Shown: positions 21,705 through 29,333 of the stretch, one piece after another
Layout: every line of letters begins with the position of its first letter
Position numbering within the stretch: the stretch's first letter is position 1
Source: JBJEQG01 sp051881635
GTDB lineage: Bacteria; Bacillota; Clostridia; Oscillospirales; Acutalibacteraceae
Reading direction: 5' to 3'
Assembly (NCBI GenBank): GCA_051881635.1
Contig: JBJEQG010000009.1
Location: 1 to 29,333 of the forward strand
Length of the DNA stretch: 29,333 bases
Made by a program: the position numbers and the translations under genes
The notes under the pieces: generated by a model
The model's database searches: none
What the model saw: only the letters and a program-made list of their open reading frames with translations
What the model was told of the DNA's origin: nothing

Positions 21705-23861
21705 TTATGTATGGTCGGAAGTTACAGGAACAAAGGGCTTTTCTTCAACCTGAACGGTCTTTTTGTTCTCCAAAGCCTGTTTTGCCAAACGGGAAAATTC
21801 CGTCTGACTGTTAAGCGGCTTTTTTCCTCTCCGTGACACTAATGTATAAGTGGCGTTAGCGTCCTGTACTCTTGCGTTTACAACATCATTCATCGCCAAA
21901 TCAAGAATATCAAGTGTCCGTTGTTTCAAATCCTCGTCCTCAACAGGGAACACCAACTCAACACGCTTGTCAAGATTTCTTTGCATCCAATCCGCCGAGC
22001 CGATATAAACCTGCGGATTGCCGCCGTTTTCAAAACGGAAAATACGGCTATGCTCCAAAAGCTGTCCGACAATACTGCGAACAGTGATGTTTTCACTCTT
22101 GCCTTTAAGCTGTGGCACAAGACAGCAAATGCCACGCACGATTAAATCAATCTTTACGCCCGCACAGGACGCCTCATAAAGCAATCCGATAATCTCGGGG
22201 TCAACCAAAGAATTGACTTTTGCGGTAATTCCGCTCGGCAAGCCCTGTTTTGCATTTTCAATTTCATTTTGAATTTGCTCACGGAAGAAACTGCGTAATC
22301 CTGTCGGGGCAACTTTCATCTTGTTGTAAATCGGCGGCGTTGAATAACCCGTAATGACATTAAAGAGTGAAGAAGCGTCCTCACCGAATTTTTCATCACA
22401 GGTGAACAGACCGATATCGGTATAGAGCCGAGCCGTTACATCATTATAGTTACCCGTTGCCATGTGCAGATAACGGCGAATACCGTCCTCCTCCTGACGC
22501 ACGACAAGAACAATTTTGCAGTGCGTTTTCAGACCAACCAAACCATAGATAACATGACAGCCTGCTTTTTCGAGTTTTTTCGCCCAAACGATATTGTTTT
22601 CCTCGTCAAAACGGGCTTTAAGTTCAACCAAAACCGTTACCTGTTTGCCGTTTTCGGCAGCCTTAATCAGTGCGGCAATAATCGGTGAATGACCACTTAC
22701 ACGGTACAGTGTCTGTTTAATCGCCAAAACTTTATCGTCCTCAGCGGCAGATTGCACGAAATTCAAAACGGCGTCAAAACTTTCATACGGGTGATGAACC
22801 ATTCTGTCTTTTTCACGAATTGCGTCAAAGGGATTGTCATAGCCGTAAAAATCGGCAGGCGGCGTTACGGGTTGTATCGGCTCAAAACGAAGTTTGTCGA
22901 AACCGTCCAAACCGCTGAATTTAAACAGGAAAGTCAAATCAATCGGACCGTTGATTTCATAGATTTCCTGATTTGCAACACCGAGCATATCAACCAAAAA
23001 GAGCTTTAATGCCTCATCGCATTTAACCGCCAACTCCAAACGAACAGGGTCACCACGACGGCGTTTTTTGATTGACTTTTCAATTTCTTCCAAAAGGTCG
23101 CCGGCATCTTCGTTAATATCCAAATCCGAGTCACGGGTAATACGGAACGGACAACAGGCTTTAATCTTATAGAGTTCAAAAAGCTGTGGCAAATGCTCCA
23201 TGATAATATCTTCCAAAAAGACAAATGCTCTGCCCTTTTGGGCTTTTACTTCCATATAACGGGGCAAAATTGACGGCACCTGAACAACCGCAAAAATATC
23301 TTCGCCTTTGTTGCTCAGACGGACGGCAATATTCAGACTTTTGTTTGCCAAAAGCGGAAACGGACGGGAACGGTCAACCGCCAACGGAGTTAAAACAGGA
23401 AAAATAAATTTTTCAAAGTAAGTATTGATTTGTTTTTTCTGTTCCTTGTTCAGGTTCTCAATTTCCAAAAACTCAATGTCATATTTTTTGAGTGCCGGAA
23501 TAAGAGAGCGTTTAAAACAGGAATACTGCTGTAAGGAAAACTCATGGATTTTTTCGGACAGAGCCTCCATTTGTTCCTGTGCAGTCATACCGGCAGGGTC
23601 TTTGCCCTTATAGTTGGAATGAATTTGGTCAAGCAGTCCCGCAACACGCACCATGAAAAATTCATCAAGGTTTGAGGCGGTAATTGCCAAAAACTTTGTG
23701 CGTTCAAAGATTGGGTTTTCTTTTTCGTGAGCCTCTTCCAAAACACGGGCGTTGAAGTCCATCCAACTCAGTTCACGGTTATGGTAGGGAAAATCTTTTC
23801 CCTCAAATGGCGAACAAACCTTTTGTTCTTCCGTTTCATTTTTCTTCTTTTTATTGCTCAT
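21705..23861 (-). CDS. ppk1: Polyphosphate kinase 1
   Basis: 718 residues from ATG 23861. Makes inorganic polyphosphate from ATP, reversibly. The N-terminal domain begins YHNRELSWMDFNARVLEEA; a head domain follows, then two phospholipase-D-like catalytic domains. The autophosphorylated His equivalent to E. coli H435 is in GLKTHCK (about H447), followed by RYLHMATGNYND; the second active-site His (equivalent to H592) is in LLEHSRIFRF (about H604). SADWMQRNLDKRVELVFPV near the C-terminus is also typical. An alternative TTG start at 23867 has better spacing from AAAGG, so the first two residues are uncertain. The gene appears monocistronic, with its terminator about 105 bases past the stop. No exopolyphosphatase or Pho-box-like site was recognised nearby. 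Confidence 0.95.
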   Translation of the reverse strand: MSNKKKKNETEEQKVCSPFEGKDFPYHNRELSWMDFNARVLEEAHEKENPIFERTKFLAITASNLDEFFMVRVAGLLDQIHSNYKGKDPAGMTAQEQMEALSEKIHEFSLQQYSCFKRSLIPALKKYDIEFLEIENLNKEQKKQINTYFEKFIFPVLTPLAVDRSRPFPLLANKSLNIAVRLSNKGEDIFAVVQVPSILPRYMEVKAQKGRAFVFLEDIIMEHLPQLFELYKIKACCPFRITRDSDLDINEDAGDLLEEIEKSIKKRRRGDPVRLELAVKCDEALKLFLVDMLGVANQEIYEINGPIDLTFLFKFSGLDGFDKLRFEPIQPVTPPADFYGYDNPFDAIREKDRMVHHPYESFDAVLNFVQSAAEDDKVLAIKQTLYRVSGHSPIIAALIKAAENGKQVTVLVELKARFDEENNIVWAKKLEKAGCHVIYGLVGLKTHCKIVLVVRQEEDGIRRYLHMATGNYNDVTARLYTDIGLFTCDEKFGEDASSLFNVITGYSTPPIYNKMKVAPTGLRSFFREQIQNEIENAKQGLPSGITAKVNSLVDPEIIGLLYEASCAGVKIDLIVRGICCLVPQLKGKSENITVRSIVGQLLEHSRIFRFENGGNPQVYIGSADWMQRNLDKRVELVFPVEDEDLKQRTLDILDLAMNDVVNARVQDANATYTLVSRRGKKPLNSQTEFSRLAKQALENKKTVQVEEKPFVPVTSDHT

Positions 23862-24004
23862 GTTCAATCACTGCCTTTCGCAACGCAAACATTATTTTAT
23901 ACAATTATATCAAATCCCCAATTTTTCTTCAAGTTTTTCATTCATATTTTACAAACAATTTACAGCCACGCAACCTGAAAATTTTTTCCAAAACCGTAAA
24001 CAAA

Positions 24005-24042
24005 AACACCGCCAAAGATATTTTCATATCCATGACGGTGTT
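24005..24042 (-). terminator. Terminator of the M23 peptidase gene
   Basis: A 17-bp arm pairing (24005-24021 with 24026-24042, one mismatch) has a GAAA loop when read on the minus strand, followed by TTTTGTTT. It lies just past the stop of the M23 gene. Confidence 0.8.
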
Positions 24043-24063
24043 GTTTTATATTTGTTCCATATT

Positions 24064-25311
24064 TTACAGATAGTTGCGTGGGTTGACTTTTTCACCGTTG
24101 ACGATAACCTCAAAGTGAAGATGCGGTCCTGTGGAATAGCCTGTCGAACCGACTGCCGCAATCGTCTGTCCCGAATAAACCTGTTCGCCCTCAGAAACAT
24201 AAATCGCACTACAATGGGCATAATGCGTCTGCAAGCCGTTTCCGTGGTCAATATAAACATTCATGCCATAACCCGAATTATCGTATGCGGCATAAGTCAC
24301 TGTTCCGCCGTCAGCGGCAACAATATCCGCACCGTAAACATTATAGCCTGCAATATCAATTCCCTTGTGTGTCGTTCCCCAACGGTAGCCAAATTCGCTT
24401 GTAACCATTGTTGTGGACGGTACGGGCCATATAAATGTGCCTGTGGCATAGCCGGCTTTATATTCAAGTGTGCCTTGCGTGATTTCTTTGTTTCTTACAG
24501 CGGAAATTGTTTTCTCGCTTACGGTTTTTGTGGAAACCGCAACACCGTCTATATATACAATTTCATCACTGTACGCAATCAAACCCGTCTGTCCCGTTTG
24601 GGAAACATAGGAAACATCGGTTGTTTCGTTATCGTCATAAACGGTTACGGTTTCATACGGGATAACCTCTGTACGCTCTTTTGTTGCGGTAATCTTAACC
24701 GACAGTTTTGGCTGTTTCTGCCATATACGGACGGTATCTCCCACTTCAAAATCCGTTTTTTCGTTCAAAACCTCAAACTCCGCTTCGGACATATCAAAAG
24801 CGGCACAGATGATTTCAGGCGTATCGCCCTCTTTAATGGTATAGTCACACTCGACAACTTCAACCGTATTCAAAAGGTCAAGTATGTTCTCGGCTGAAAT
24901 CAATTCGTCCTTATCAAACAAACCGCTTTGTACGGAAACTTCCTGTACAAACTGAGCCTCTTTGTTTTTGCCGTCAACCTGTTCCAAAGCACGACCACGA
25001 TAAACCGCCAAAGCCGACTGAATTTCCGCAACATTTTCGACAGCACCGACAAACACGCCGTCAATATAAAGTGCCGAACCCTCAACCGTATTATCGACAA
25101 TGGAAACCTCATCGGTCATAATTGACGGGGCAGCCATTACACTGTCAATTTTTTCCGTTTCAACGGATATTTCTCCCGCTTTTTCAACCTCAACAACATT
25201 TGTGTTGGAATATAGTCCAACGGTTATACCGGCGGCAATAATCAATGCCGAAAGAATAGCCGTAAAAAGGTTGCGTTTATTTCGTTTTAAGCGATTAAGG
25301 AGCTGTTTCAT
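24064..25311 (-). CDS. Membrane-anchored LysM-G5-M23 peptidoglycan endopeptidase
   Basis: 415 residues. A short basic N-terminus and a single membrane segment or uncleaved signal (about 14-34) precede a region of about 120 residues of unknown fold, a LysM-type module (about 155-198, YTIKEGDTPEIICAAF), a G5 domain (about 203-277) and a C-terminal M23 (lysostaphin/DD-endopeptidase type) domain (about 300-405). The zinc and catalytic residues are present: HKGID (H315, D319), THYAH (H363, H366) and HLHFEV (H397, H399). Such proteins cut peptide cross-links in the wall during growth, division or sporulation. The ATG at 25311 follows GGAGGA; an extension of 45 residues upstream is open but crosses the promoter and lacks a signal. 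Monocistronic, with clear promoter and terminator. Confidence 0.93.
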   Translation of the reverse strand: MKQLLNRLKRNKRNLFTAILSALIIAAGITVGLYSNTNVVEVEKAGEISVETEKIDSVMAAPSIMTDEVSIVDNTVEGSALYIDGVFVGAVENVAEIQSALAVYRGRALEQVDGKNKEAQFVQEVSVQSGLFDKDELISAENILDLLNTVEVVECDYTIKEGDTPEIICAAFDMSEAEFEVLNEKTDFEVGDTVRIWQKQPKLSVKITATKERTEVIPYETVTVYDDNETTDVSYVSQTGQTGLIAYSDEIVYIDGVAVSTKTVSEKTISAVRNKEITQGTLEYKAGYATGTFIWPVPSTTMVTSEFGYRWGTTHKGIDIAGYNVYGADIVAADGGTVTYAAYDNSGYGMNVYIDHGNGLQTHYAHCSAIYVSEGEQVYSGQTIAAVGSTGYSTGPHLHFEVIVNGEKVNPRNYL

Positions 25312-25345
25312 ATCATTTCCTCCAATCTTTCTTTCAACGAAAGAC

Positions 25346-25374
25346 ATTATACCAATATTATTACAAAATTGCAA
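25346..25374 (-). promoter_or_regulatory. Extended -10 promoter of the M23 peptidase gene
   Basis: On the minus strand TTGCAA (25369-25374), a 17-base spacer and a perfect TATAAT (25346-25351) preceded by TGG. A small CTTTC/GAAAG hairpin (25330-25342) lies between it and the ribosome binding site. This is one of the strongest promoters in the window. Confidence 0.82.
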
Positions 25375-25497
25375 CCTTTTTGAAACGATTTGTAACACTT
25401 TCCAAAGTTTGAATACTTCCCGCCAATAAGTTTTGGGACTTTTCATATCAGATTTGCCCGATAAGAATTAAGTCATGGAAAAATTATATTATTGGGG

Positions 25498-25511
25498 GGT
25501 GGCGAACCACC
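25498..25511 (-). repeat. Hairpin GGTGG-TTCG-CCACC downstream of trpA
   Basis: On the minus strand a 5-bp stem with a UUCG tetraloop lies 22 bases past the trpA stop. A C-rich stretch and then AATAATATAATTTTT follow. It could stabilise or weakly terminate the trp transcript. The sequence belongs to the same short palindrome family as 8336-8349 and 13808-13821. Confidence 0.55.
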
Positions 25512-25532
25512 ATTAAAATACCGTTTGTATTC

Positions 25533-26303
25533 TCATTTAAGGGCGGATTTCATTTTTTGGACATATTCCTTAACATAAGGAACACTGTCTTTGCCGTATT
25601 CGGCAATAATTCGCACAATCGCACTGCCGACAATCGCACCGTCAGAAATTGACGCCATTTTTGCCGCCTGTTCAGGTGTGGAAATGCCAAATCCAACCGC
25701 ACACGGCACATCTGTTGCCTCTCTTACAAGTTTTACCATTGACGCAATATCCGTTGTAATACTGCTCCTTACGCCCGTAACGCCCAAAGACGATACAATA
25801 TACAAAAAGCCCTCCGCCTCAGACGCAATCATTTTTATGCGTTCATGAGAAGTCGGTGCGATTAAAGACACCAATTCCAAACCGTACTTTTTGCAATACG
25901 GTGCAAGCTCCGCTTTCTCCTCAAACGGCATATCGGGTACAATCAGACCGTCAATCCCACACGATTGTGCTTTTTGCATAAACTGTTCCGTACCATATCC
26001 GAAAATGACATTCAAATAGGTCATAAACACCAACGGAATTTTGACATTTTGCCGAACTTTACTTACAAGCTCGAACACCTTTTCGGTTGTTGTTCCTGCC
26101 GCCAATGAACGAATATCCGCCTCTTGAATAACAATTCCTTCGGCAATCGGGTCGGAAAACGGAATACCGATTTCAATTAAATCCGCACCCGCCTCAACCA
26201 ACGCATAAATCAGTTTTTCGGTTGTTTCAAGGTCGGGGTCACCAGCCGTTATAAAAGGTATAAACGCCTTTCCGTTCTCAAAAGCCGTTTTCAACTTAAT
26301 CAT
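25533..26303 (-). CDS. trpA: Tryptophan synthase alpha subunit
   Basis: 256 residues. Cleaves indole-3-glycerol phosphate to indole and glyceraldehyde 3-phosphate, passing indole to TrpB through the alpha-2 beta-2 tunnel. The TIM barrel has FIPFITAGDPD, the catalytic Glu in LIEIGIPFSDP (E. coli Glu49), VFMTYLNVIFGYG, GLIVPDMPFEE, the phosphate-loop segment SSLGVTG and VGFGIS. At the position of E. coli Asp60 this protein has Glu (PIAEG rather than PLADG), and IVIQ replaces PTIQ or PVIQ. The ATG at 26303 overlaps the trpB stop by eight bases and is preceded by GAGGAG. It is the last gene of the operon. The open frame extends further upstream inside trpB, but that is not the start. Confidence 0.95.
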   Translation of the reverse strand: MIKLKTAFENGKAFIPFITAGDPDLETTEKLIYALVEAGADLIEIGIPFSDPIAEGIVIQEADIRSLAAGTTTEKVFELVSKVRQNVKIPLVFMTYLNVIFGYGTEQFMQKAQSCGIDGLIVPDMPFEEKAELAPYCKKYGLELVSLIAPTSHERIKMIASEAEGFLYIVSSLGVTGVRSSITTDIASMVKLVREATDVPCAVGFGISTPEQAAKMASISDGAIVGSAIVRIIAEYGKDSVPYVKEYVQKMKSALK

Positions 26304-27480
26304 TAATATCAACTCCTCTGTATCTTGCAATCGCCGCAACATCTTTGTCGCCACGCCCCGAAACATTCACAACAATGATTTTATCCTTACCCATTTGCGG
26401 TGCAAGTTTTCGGGCGTATGCAATCGCATGAGCACTCTCGATTGCGGGAATAATGCCCTCTGTGCGTGAAAGGTATTCAAAGGCACTTACCGCCTCCTCG
26501 TCCGTAATCGGCACATAGGTTGCCCTCTTTGTGTCGTGCAACCATGCGTGTTCAGGTCCGATACCCGGATAGTCCAAACCTGCTGAAATCGAATATACGG
26601 GAGCAATCTGCCCAAATTCATTTTGACAAAAATAGGACTTCATTCCATGAAAAATACCCTCTCTGCCGTTTGCAATCGTTGCCGCATTTTTCTCATTGTC
26701 AACGCCCAGACCAGCCGCCTCACAGCCGTACAGTTTTACCTGTTCGTCATTGATGAAGTGATAGAATGCACCAATAGCATTACTGCCACCGCCGACACAC
26801 GCAATTACGGCATCGGGCAAACGCCCTTCTTTTTCCAAAATCTGCTGTTTAATCTCCCTGCTGATAACGGACTGAAAATCACGAACAATCGTTGGGAACG
26901 GGTGCGGTCCCATAACTGAACCGATAACATAATGCGTATCTTCCATACGGGAAACCCACTCTTTGAAAGCGTCATTAACGGCGTCTTTCAGAACCATTGA
27001 ACCGCTTGTAACGGCATGAACCTTTGTGCCGAGCAATTCCATGCGGTAAACATTCAAAGCCTGTCGGATTGTGTCCTCCTTACCCATGAACACTTCACAT
27101 TCCATGCCCATTAAAGCCGCCGCCGTTGCTGTTGCAACGCCGTGTTGCCCAGCACCCGTTTCGGCAATAACTCTTGTCTTGCCCATTTTCTTTGCAAGCA
27201 AAACCTGTCCCAAAGCATTGTTAATCTTATGAGAGCCTGTATGATTTAAGTCCTCTCTTTTCAGATAGATTTTCGCACCGCCCAAATCGTTGGTCATTTT
27301 CTCGGCATAATACAGCAAAGACGGTCTGCCTGTATATTCCCTGAAAAGCGTGTCCAATTCCTCATTAAACGCCACATCGTTCTTGTAATATTCATAAGCC
27401 TCAGTCAATTCATGAATGGCATTCATCAATGTTTCGGGAACATACTGTCCGCCATGAATACCAAATCTGCCTGCTGTCAT
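26296..27480 (-). CDS. trpB: Tryptophan synthase beta subunit
   Basis: 394 residues. PLP enzyme that joins indole and L-serine to give tryptophan. Landmarks are GRFGIHGGQYVPETLM at the start, the PLP-lysine block NHTGSHKINNALGQ, ETGAGQHGVATATAAA, the phosphate-binding GGGSNAIGAF, and GRGDKD near the end. Length is normal for a TrpB1-type subunit. The start ATG at 27480 overlaps the trpF stop as ATGA, and AGGAG lies upstream. The end overlaps trpA by eight bases, typical of tight coupling of the two subunits. Confidence 0.97.
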   Translation of the reverse strand: MTAGRFGIHGGQYVPETLMNAIHELTEAYEYYKNDVAFNEELDTLFREYTGRPSLLYYAEKMTNDLGGAKIYLKREDLNHTGSHKINNALGQVLLAKKMGKTRVIAETGAGQHGVATATAAALMGMECEVFMGKEDTIRQALNVYRMELLGTKVHAVTSGSMVLKDAVNDAFKEWVSRMEDTHYVIGSVMGPHPFPTIVRDFQSVISREIKQQILEKEGRLPDAVIACVGGGSNAIGAFYHFINDEQVKLYGCEAAGLGVDNEKNAATIANGREGIFHGMKSYFCQNEFGQIAPVYSISAGLDYPGIGPEHAWLHDTKRATYVPITDEEAVSAFEYLSRTEGIIPAIESAHAIAYARKLAPQMGKDKIIVVNVSGRGDKDVAAIARYRGVDIND

Positions 27481-28091
27481 GTTTCCTCACTCCTAATAAT
27501 TTCTATAATCCGCTTAATTTTGTTTTCGTCTTTAAACCCGTCCGTTTCCACGCCACTGCTAATGTCCAAACCGTAATATCCACAACCGCAAACCGTATGA
27601 ATGTTATCCAAATTTAAACCGCCAGCCACAAAAAACGGCTTTTTCAAGGGCGGTATCAGCTTATGGTCAAATGTACTGCCACTTCCGCCATACATACCCT
27701 TTGTATAAGTGTCCAACAAAAGCATATCGCATGGCAATTTTTCCGCCGTTAAAATATCCTCCGAACTTTGAACACGCACCGCCTTAATGACGGGATTTTG
27801 CACACTGGATTTCAATTCCTTTATGTACCGCTCATCTTCATCTCCATGAAGTTGCACAATATCTATAATACCACTTTCGCAAAGAAATTCAATATGTTCA
27901 ATGCTGTCGTTCACAAACACGCCTACCGCCAATATATCAGTGTCAAGCCTTGCCTTTAATGCTTTCGCCTGTTCGTCCGTAACCTGTCTTTTGCTTTTTG
28001 CAAAGACAAATCCGATATAATCGGGCTTGTAACGGTTGACAAAATCTATATCGCACAAACGGGACAATCCGCAAATCTTTATTTTGCTCAT
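27477..28091 (-). CDS. trpF: Phosphoribosylanthranilate isomerase
   Basis: 204 residues. Converts phosphoribosylanthranilate to the 1-(2-carboxyphenylamino) deoxyribulose phosphate. The TIM barrel has KICGLSR with the catalytic Cys near residue 7, IGFVFAKSKRQV, VGVFVN, VQLHGDE, LLLDTY with the general-acid Asp, GGSGSTFDH, FVAGGLNLDN and the phosphate-binding LDISSGVET. It overlaps trpC by four bases at its start and trpB by four at its end, so translation is coupled on both sides. Confidence 0.95.
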   Translation of the reverse strand: MSKIKICGLSRLCDIDFVNRYKPDYIGFVFAKSKRQVTDEQAKALKARLDTDILAVGVFVNDSIEHIEFLCESGIIDIVQLHGDEDERYIKELKSSVQNPVIKAVRVQSSEDILTAEKLPCDMLLLDTYTKGMYGGSGSTFDHKLIPPLKKPFFVAGGLNLDNIHTVCGCGYYGLDISSGVETDGFKDENKIKRIIEIIRSEET

Positions 28092-28867
28092 ATATGCCCT
28101 CTCAAACTGTCAAGCATTTGCTTTTTGTTTTCAGCCCGCATAAGCGTTTCGCCAATCAATACCGCATTGACATTCGCTTCACGCAATTCCCGTATATCCT
28201 CAGCCGTTTTGATACCGCTTTCCGCAACAAAAATGCAATCTTCCGGCACAAGTTTTCTCAGACGGATACCGTTTTTAATATCCACCGTAAAATCTTTCAG
28301 ATTGCGGTTATTCACGCCGATAATTCTCGCCCCAGCCGCCAATGCACTTTTAATTTCGTTTTCGTCATGAGCCTCAACCAATGCCGACAAGCCCAAACGG
28401 TCACAATGGGCAATATATTTTCTCAGCGTTTCCGTATCCAAAAGCGAACAAATCAAAAGCACTGCCGCTGCCCCATAAACATGGGCTTGGTCAATCATAT
28501 ACGGGTCAACCGTAAAATCCTTACGCAAAAGCGGAACACGCACCTTTTGGGAAATTTCGTGCAAATAGCGAATATCCCCCTTGAAATATTCGGGTTCGGT
28601 CAGTACGGAAATTGCAGACGCTCCCGCCGTTTCATACTGTACCGCAATATCAACATACGGAAAATCCTCCGCAATAATGCCCTTTGACGGTGACGCTTTC
28701 TTAACCTCGCAAATAAAGGAAATATCGCCGCTTTTCAGTGCCTTTTCAAATCTGAAATCCCCCTTTGGCAATTCCAACGCCTTTCGGCTCATTTCTTCGG
28801 GAGAAATCACTTCTTTTTCTCTCGCAACACGCTTCTGTGTTGCCTGTGCCAATGTATCCAATATCAT
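28088..28867 (-). CDS. trpC: Indole-3-glycerol phosphate synthase
   Basis: 259 residues. Closes the indole ring to give indole-3-glycerol phosphate. Signature elements are FICEVKKASPSKG with the catalytic Lys in EVKKASPS, the second Lys in LLRKDFTVDPY, LVEAHDENE with Glu, IGVNNRNLKDF, and VAESGI; all key residues are visible. The ATG at 28867 has AGGTGA about six bases upstream and lies 13 bases past the trpD stop. It is separate from trpF, not fused as in E. coli. Confidence 0.96.
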   Translation of the reverse strand: MILDTLAQATQKRVAREKEVISPEEMSRKALELPKGDFRFEKALKSGDISFICEVKKASPSKGIIAEDFPYVDIAVQYETAGASAISVLTEPEYFKGDIRYLHEISQKVRVPLLRKDFTVDPYMIDQAHVYGAAAVLLICSLLDTETLRKYIAHCDRLGLSALVEAHDENEIKSALAAGARIIGVNNRNLKDFTVDIKNGIRLRKLVPEDCIFVAESGIKTAEDIRELREANVNAVLIGETLMRAENKKQMLDSLRGHI

Positions 28868-28880
28868 AGTCTGTCACCTG

Positions 28881-29333
28881 TTAAGCCTCAAAAGCATTTG
28901 TTGCCTTTATGAAATCTTCCAACTGTTGTGCCGCCTTGCCGCTGTCGATAATCTCATTTGCCAACGCAACGCCCTCTTGAATACTCTCAGCCTTTTCCGC
29001 AATATACAGGCACAAAGCCGTATTCAAAACAACAACATCTCTCTTTGCACCCTTTAATGCCCCTGTCAAAATGTCCTTTGTAATCTGTGCATTTTCCTCA
29101 GGTGTACCGCCAATCAAATCTTCAAGCGTACAAATCGCAAAACCGTAATCTTCGGGGTTCAGCTCAAAGGTGTTCAGTTTGCCGTCCTTAATTTCGCAAA
29201 CAAGATTTTTGCCCGAAATTGTTGCCTCGTCCAACTTTGACGCACCGCAAACAACCATACCCTTATTCACGCCCAAATTCATCAAAACCTGTGCCAACGG
29301 TTCAACAAGTTTATCGTCATAAACGCCCATAAG
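28881..29333 (-). CDS. trpD: Anthranilate phosphoribosyltransferase, C-terminal part (cut by window edge)
   Basis: The last ~150 residues of TrpD, which adds phosphoribose to anthranilate. GVYDDKLVEPLAQVLMNLGV, the VVCGASKLDEATIS segment and the C-terminal helix ending IKATNAFEA match the phosphoribosyltransferase alpha/beta domain. The frame is open to the right edge, so the start and the N-terminal domain lie outside the window; the ATG at 29330 is internal. Its position ahead of trpC fits the usual order, so trpE and trpG are expected further upstream. Confidence 0.93.
   Translation of the reverse strand, partial: LMGVYDDKLVEPLAQVLMNLGVNKGMVVCGASKLDEATISGKNLVCEIKDGKLNTFELNPEDYGFAICTLEDLIGGTPEENAQITKDILTGALKGAKRDVVVLNTALCLYIAEKAESIQEGVALANEIIDSGKAAQQLEDFIKATNAFEA

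Noticed and set aside
23854..24897. Long plus-strand open frame (347 codons) opposite the M23 peptidase gene
   Set aside because: It is antisense to a gene with complete zinc motifs, promoter, RBS and terminator; the product is Cys/Asn/Phe-rich without domain-like pattern. It is a shadow frame.
28094..28687. 197-codon plus-strand frame within trpC
   Set aside because: It is antisense to a clear trpC; no RBS and no recognisable protein pattern.

Overview
The window looks like chromosomal DNA of a low-GC, Gram-positive anaerobe of the Clostridia, probably near Ruminococcaceae/Oscillospiraceae. The grounds are strong AGGAGG-type ribosome binding sites, consensus sigma-A promoters, LCP, MecA-like and LysM/G5/M23 envelope genes, a sortase-like C-terminal signal, and a GC-rich palindromic repeat of a kind I associate with that group. 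The genus is an inference. Two runs of exactly 100 N (1410-1509 and 5100-5199) mark it as a draft or metagenome contig, and both gaps fall in low-complexity coding sequence.

Left part (1-8.3 kb): a YibE/F membrane protein and a secreted, apparently wall-anchored purple-acid-phosphatase-like metallophosphoesterase on the minus strand; a CCA-adding tRNA nucleotidyltransferase on plus; an orphan DUF4373 replisome-organizer-like gene on minus; then a plus-strand run of four homologous small membrane proteins (5831-8247) that match no family I know. Middle (8.3-15.4 kb): an AGCS sodium:alanine symporter whose last ~34 residues are encoded by a dispersed repeat; a GH13 alpha-glucosidase-type enzyme; a ribbon-helix-helix regulator divergent from a small Cys/Gly-rich membrane protein, with three identical-centre palindromes in the shared promoter region; an Lgt-like transferase with unusual active-site residues; a MecA-like adaptor; a ~540-bp region without a normal gene, holding a 44-bp tandem repeat, an orphan RBS with a three-codon ORF, and a terminator; and an LCP cell-wall ligase.

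Right part (15.4-29.3 kb): a YfhO-type GT-C protein with a CsbB/GtrB-type GT2 (together a probable envelope-glycan decorating module, divergent from the LCP gene); a GC-rich repeat; an M20 dipeptidase coupled to an unknown membrane protein; polyphosphate kinase; a LysM-G5-M23 peptidoglycan hydrolase; and the tail of a canonical trp operon (trpD-C-F-B-A) with overlapping genes, running off the right edge within trpD.

The most distinctive items are the four-paralog membrane array, the RHH/operator/small-membrane-protein locus, the repeat-derived symporter tail, and the orphan repeat-RBS-mini-ORF-terminator unit. No tRNA, rRNA, CRISPR array, integrase or transposase was seen. All functional calls come from reading motifs by eye, without database searches.
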